NCBI GenBank assembly: GCA_018970825.1
Contig: JAGWVP010000254.1
Coordinates: 1-5,230 of the forward strand
DNA: 5,230 nucleotides
Origin: a bacterium
GTDB lineage: Bacteria; Desulfobacterota; Binatia; UBA12015
Reading direction: 5' to 3'
The notes below the pieces were generated by a model. That model made no database searches and had not been told where the DNA came from. It worked only from the letters and a program-made list of their open reading frames with translations. Shown in pieces: positions 5,144 to 5,230 of the stretch. The number at the start of each line of letters is the position of its first letter. Position 1 is the first letter of the stretch. The position numbers were made by a program, and so were the translations under genes.

Positions 5144-5230
5144 CGTCGTTCGGCTCCTGTCGTCGGGGACTGACCCGAACCTGACTAGCCCCGCGCGGCG
5201 GCGCGCCGCAACCGCATGCCGGCCGAGAGG
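5144..5230 (-). other. Upstream region of the DUF35-thiolase operon
   Basis: The 87 bases hold the AGGAG ribosome binding site (5154-5158), a pair of CTGAC direct repeats (5170-5174 and 5181-5185) and a 12-bp perfect palindrome GCGGCGCGCCGC (5198-5209). One minus-strand frame ends at a TAG at 5185-5187 and could be the last 14 codons of an upstream gene (LSAGMRLRRAAARG), but this is too short to support. No clear promoter is visible. Confidence 0.3.

Noticed and set aside
2948..5173. A 741-codon open frame on the + strand
   Set aside because: It is antisense to the thiolase and DUF35 genes, both of which are clear family members on the minus strand. Its Arg/His/Asp-heavy composition has no recognisable motif.

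Overview
The window is very GC-rich and its codons mostly end in G or C. It carries envelope genes of a Gram-negative bacterium: an outer-membrane barrel, an RlpA-like protein and an OmpA-type peptidoglycan-binding protein. It also carries an acyl-CoA-type thiolase/DUF35 pair. This combination suits a high-GC myxobacterial, deltaproteobacterial, Binatota or acidobacterial lineage, but nothing here fixes the taxon.

Layout. On the + strand, the 3' part of a beta-barrel outer-membrane protein gene (to 628) is followed at once by a short secreted RlpA-like (double-psi beta-barrel) gene (661-1071). This pair runs into a minus-strand gene for a single-pass membrane protein of unknown function (1065-1637), and the two stop codons overlap tail to tail. 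Upstream of that gene, at 1638-1806, is a gap with three hairpins, including a perfect 15-bp stem 4 bases after the next stop codon. Then come a minus-strand gene joining a DUF937/YidB-like domain, one membrane span, a Pro/Ala linker and an OmpA-like domain (1807-3096), a 403-base non-coding stretch with several strong inverted repeats (3097-3499), and a minus-strand pair, DUF35 zinc-ribbon protein (4730-5143) and then thiolase-like enzyme (3500-4669). The last 87 bases are upstream of that pair.

How the genes fit together. The DUF35 and thiolase genes are almost certainly one operon making one two-subunit enzyme that forms or breaks C-C bonds on acyl-CoA substrates; the substrate cannot be read from sequence. 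The thiolase keeps residues that line up with the catalytic Cys, His and Cys, which argues for thiolase-type chemistry over the retro-aldolase chemistry of Ltp2-like relatives. The other four genes look like envelope functions but probably form at least three transcription units. Long open frames antisense to the real genes are GC-driven shadows. I found no mobile element, CRISPR array, tRNA, rRNA or recognisable riboswitch. The most unusual items are the DUF937-TM-OmpA protein and the structured gap upstream of it.
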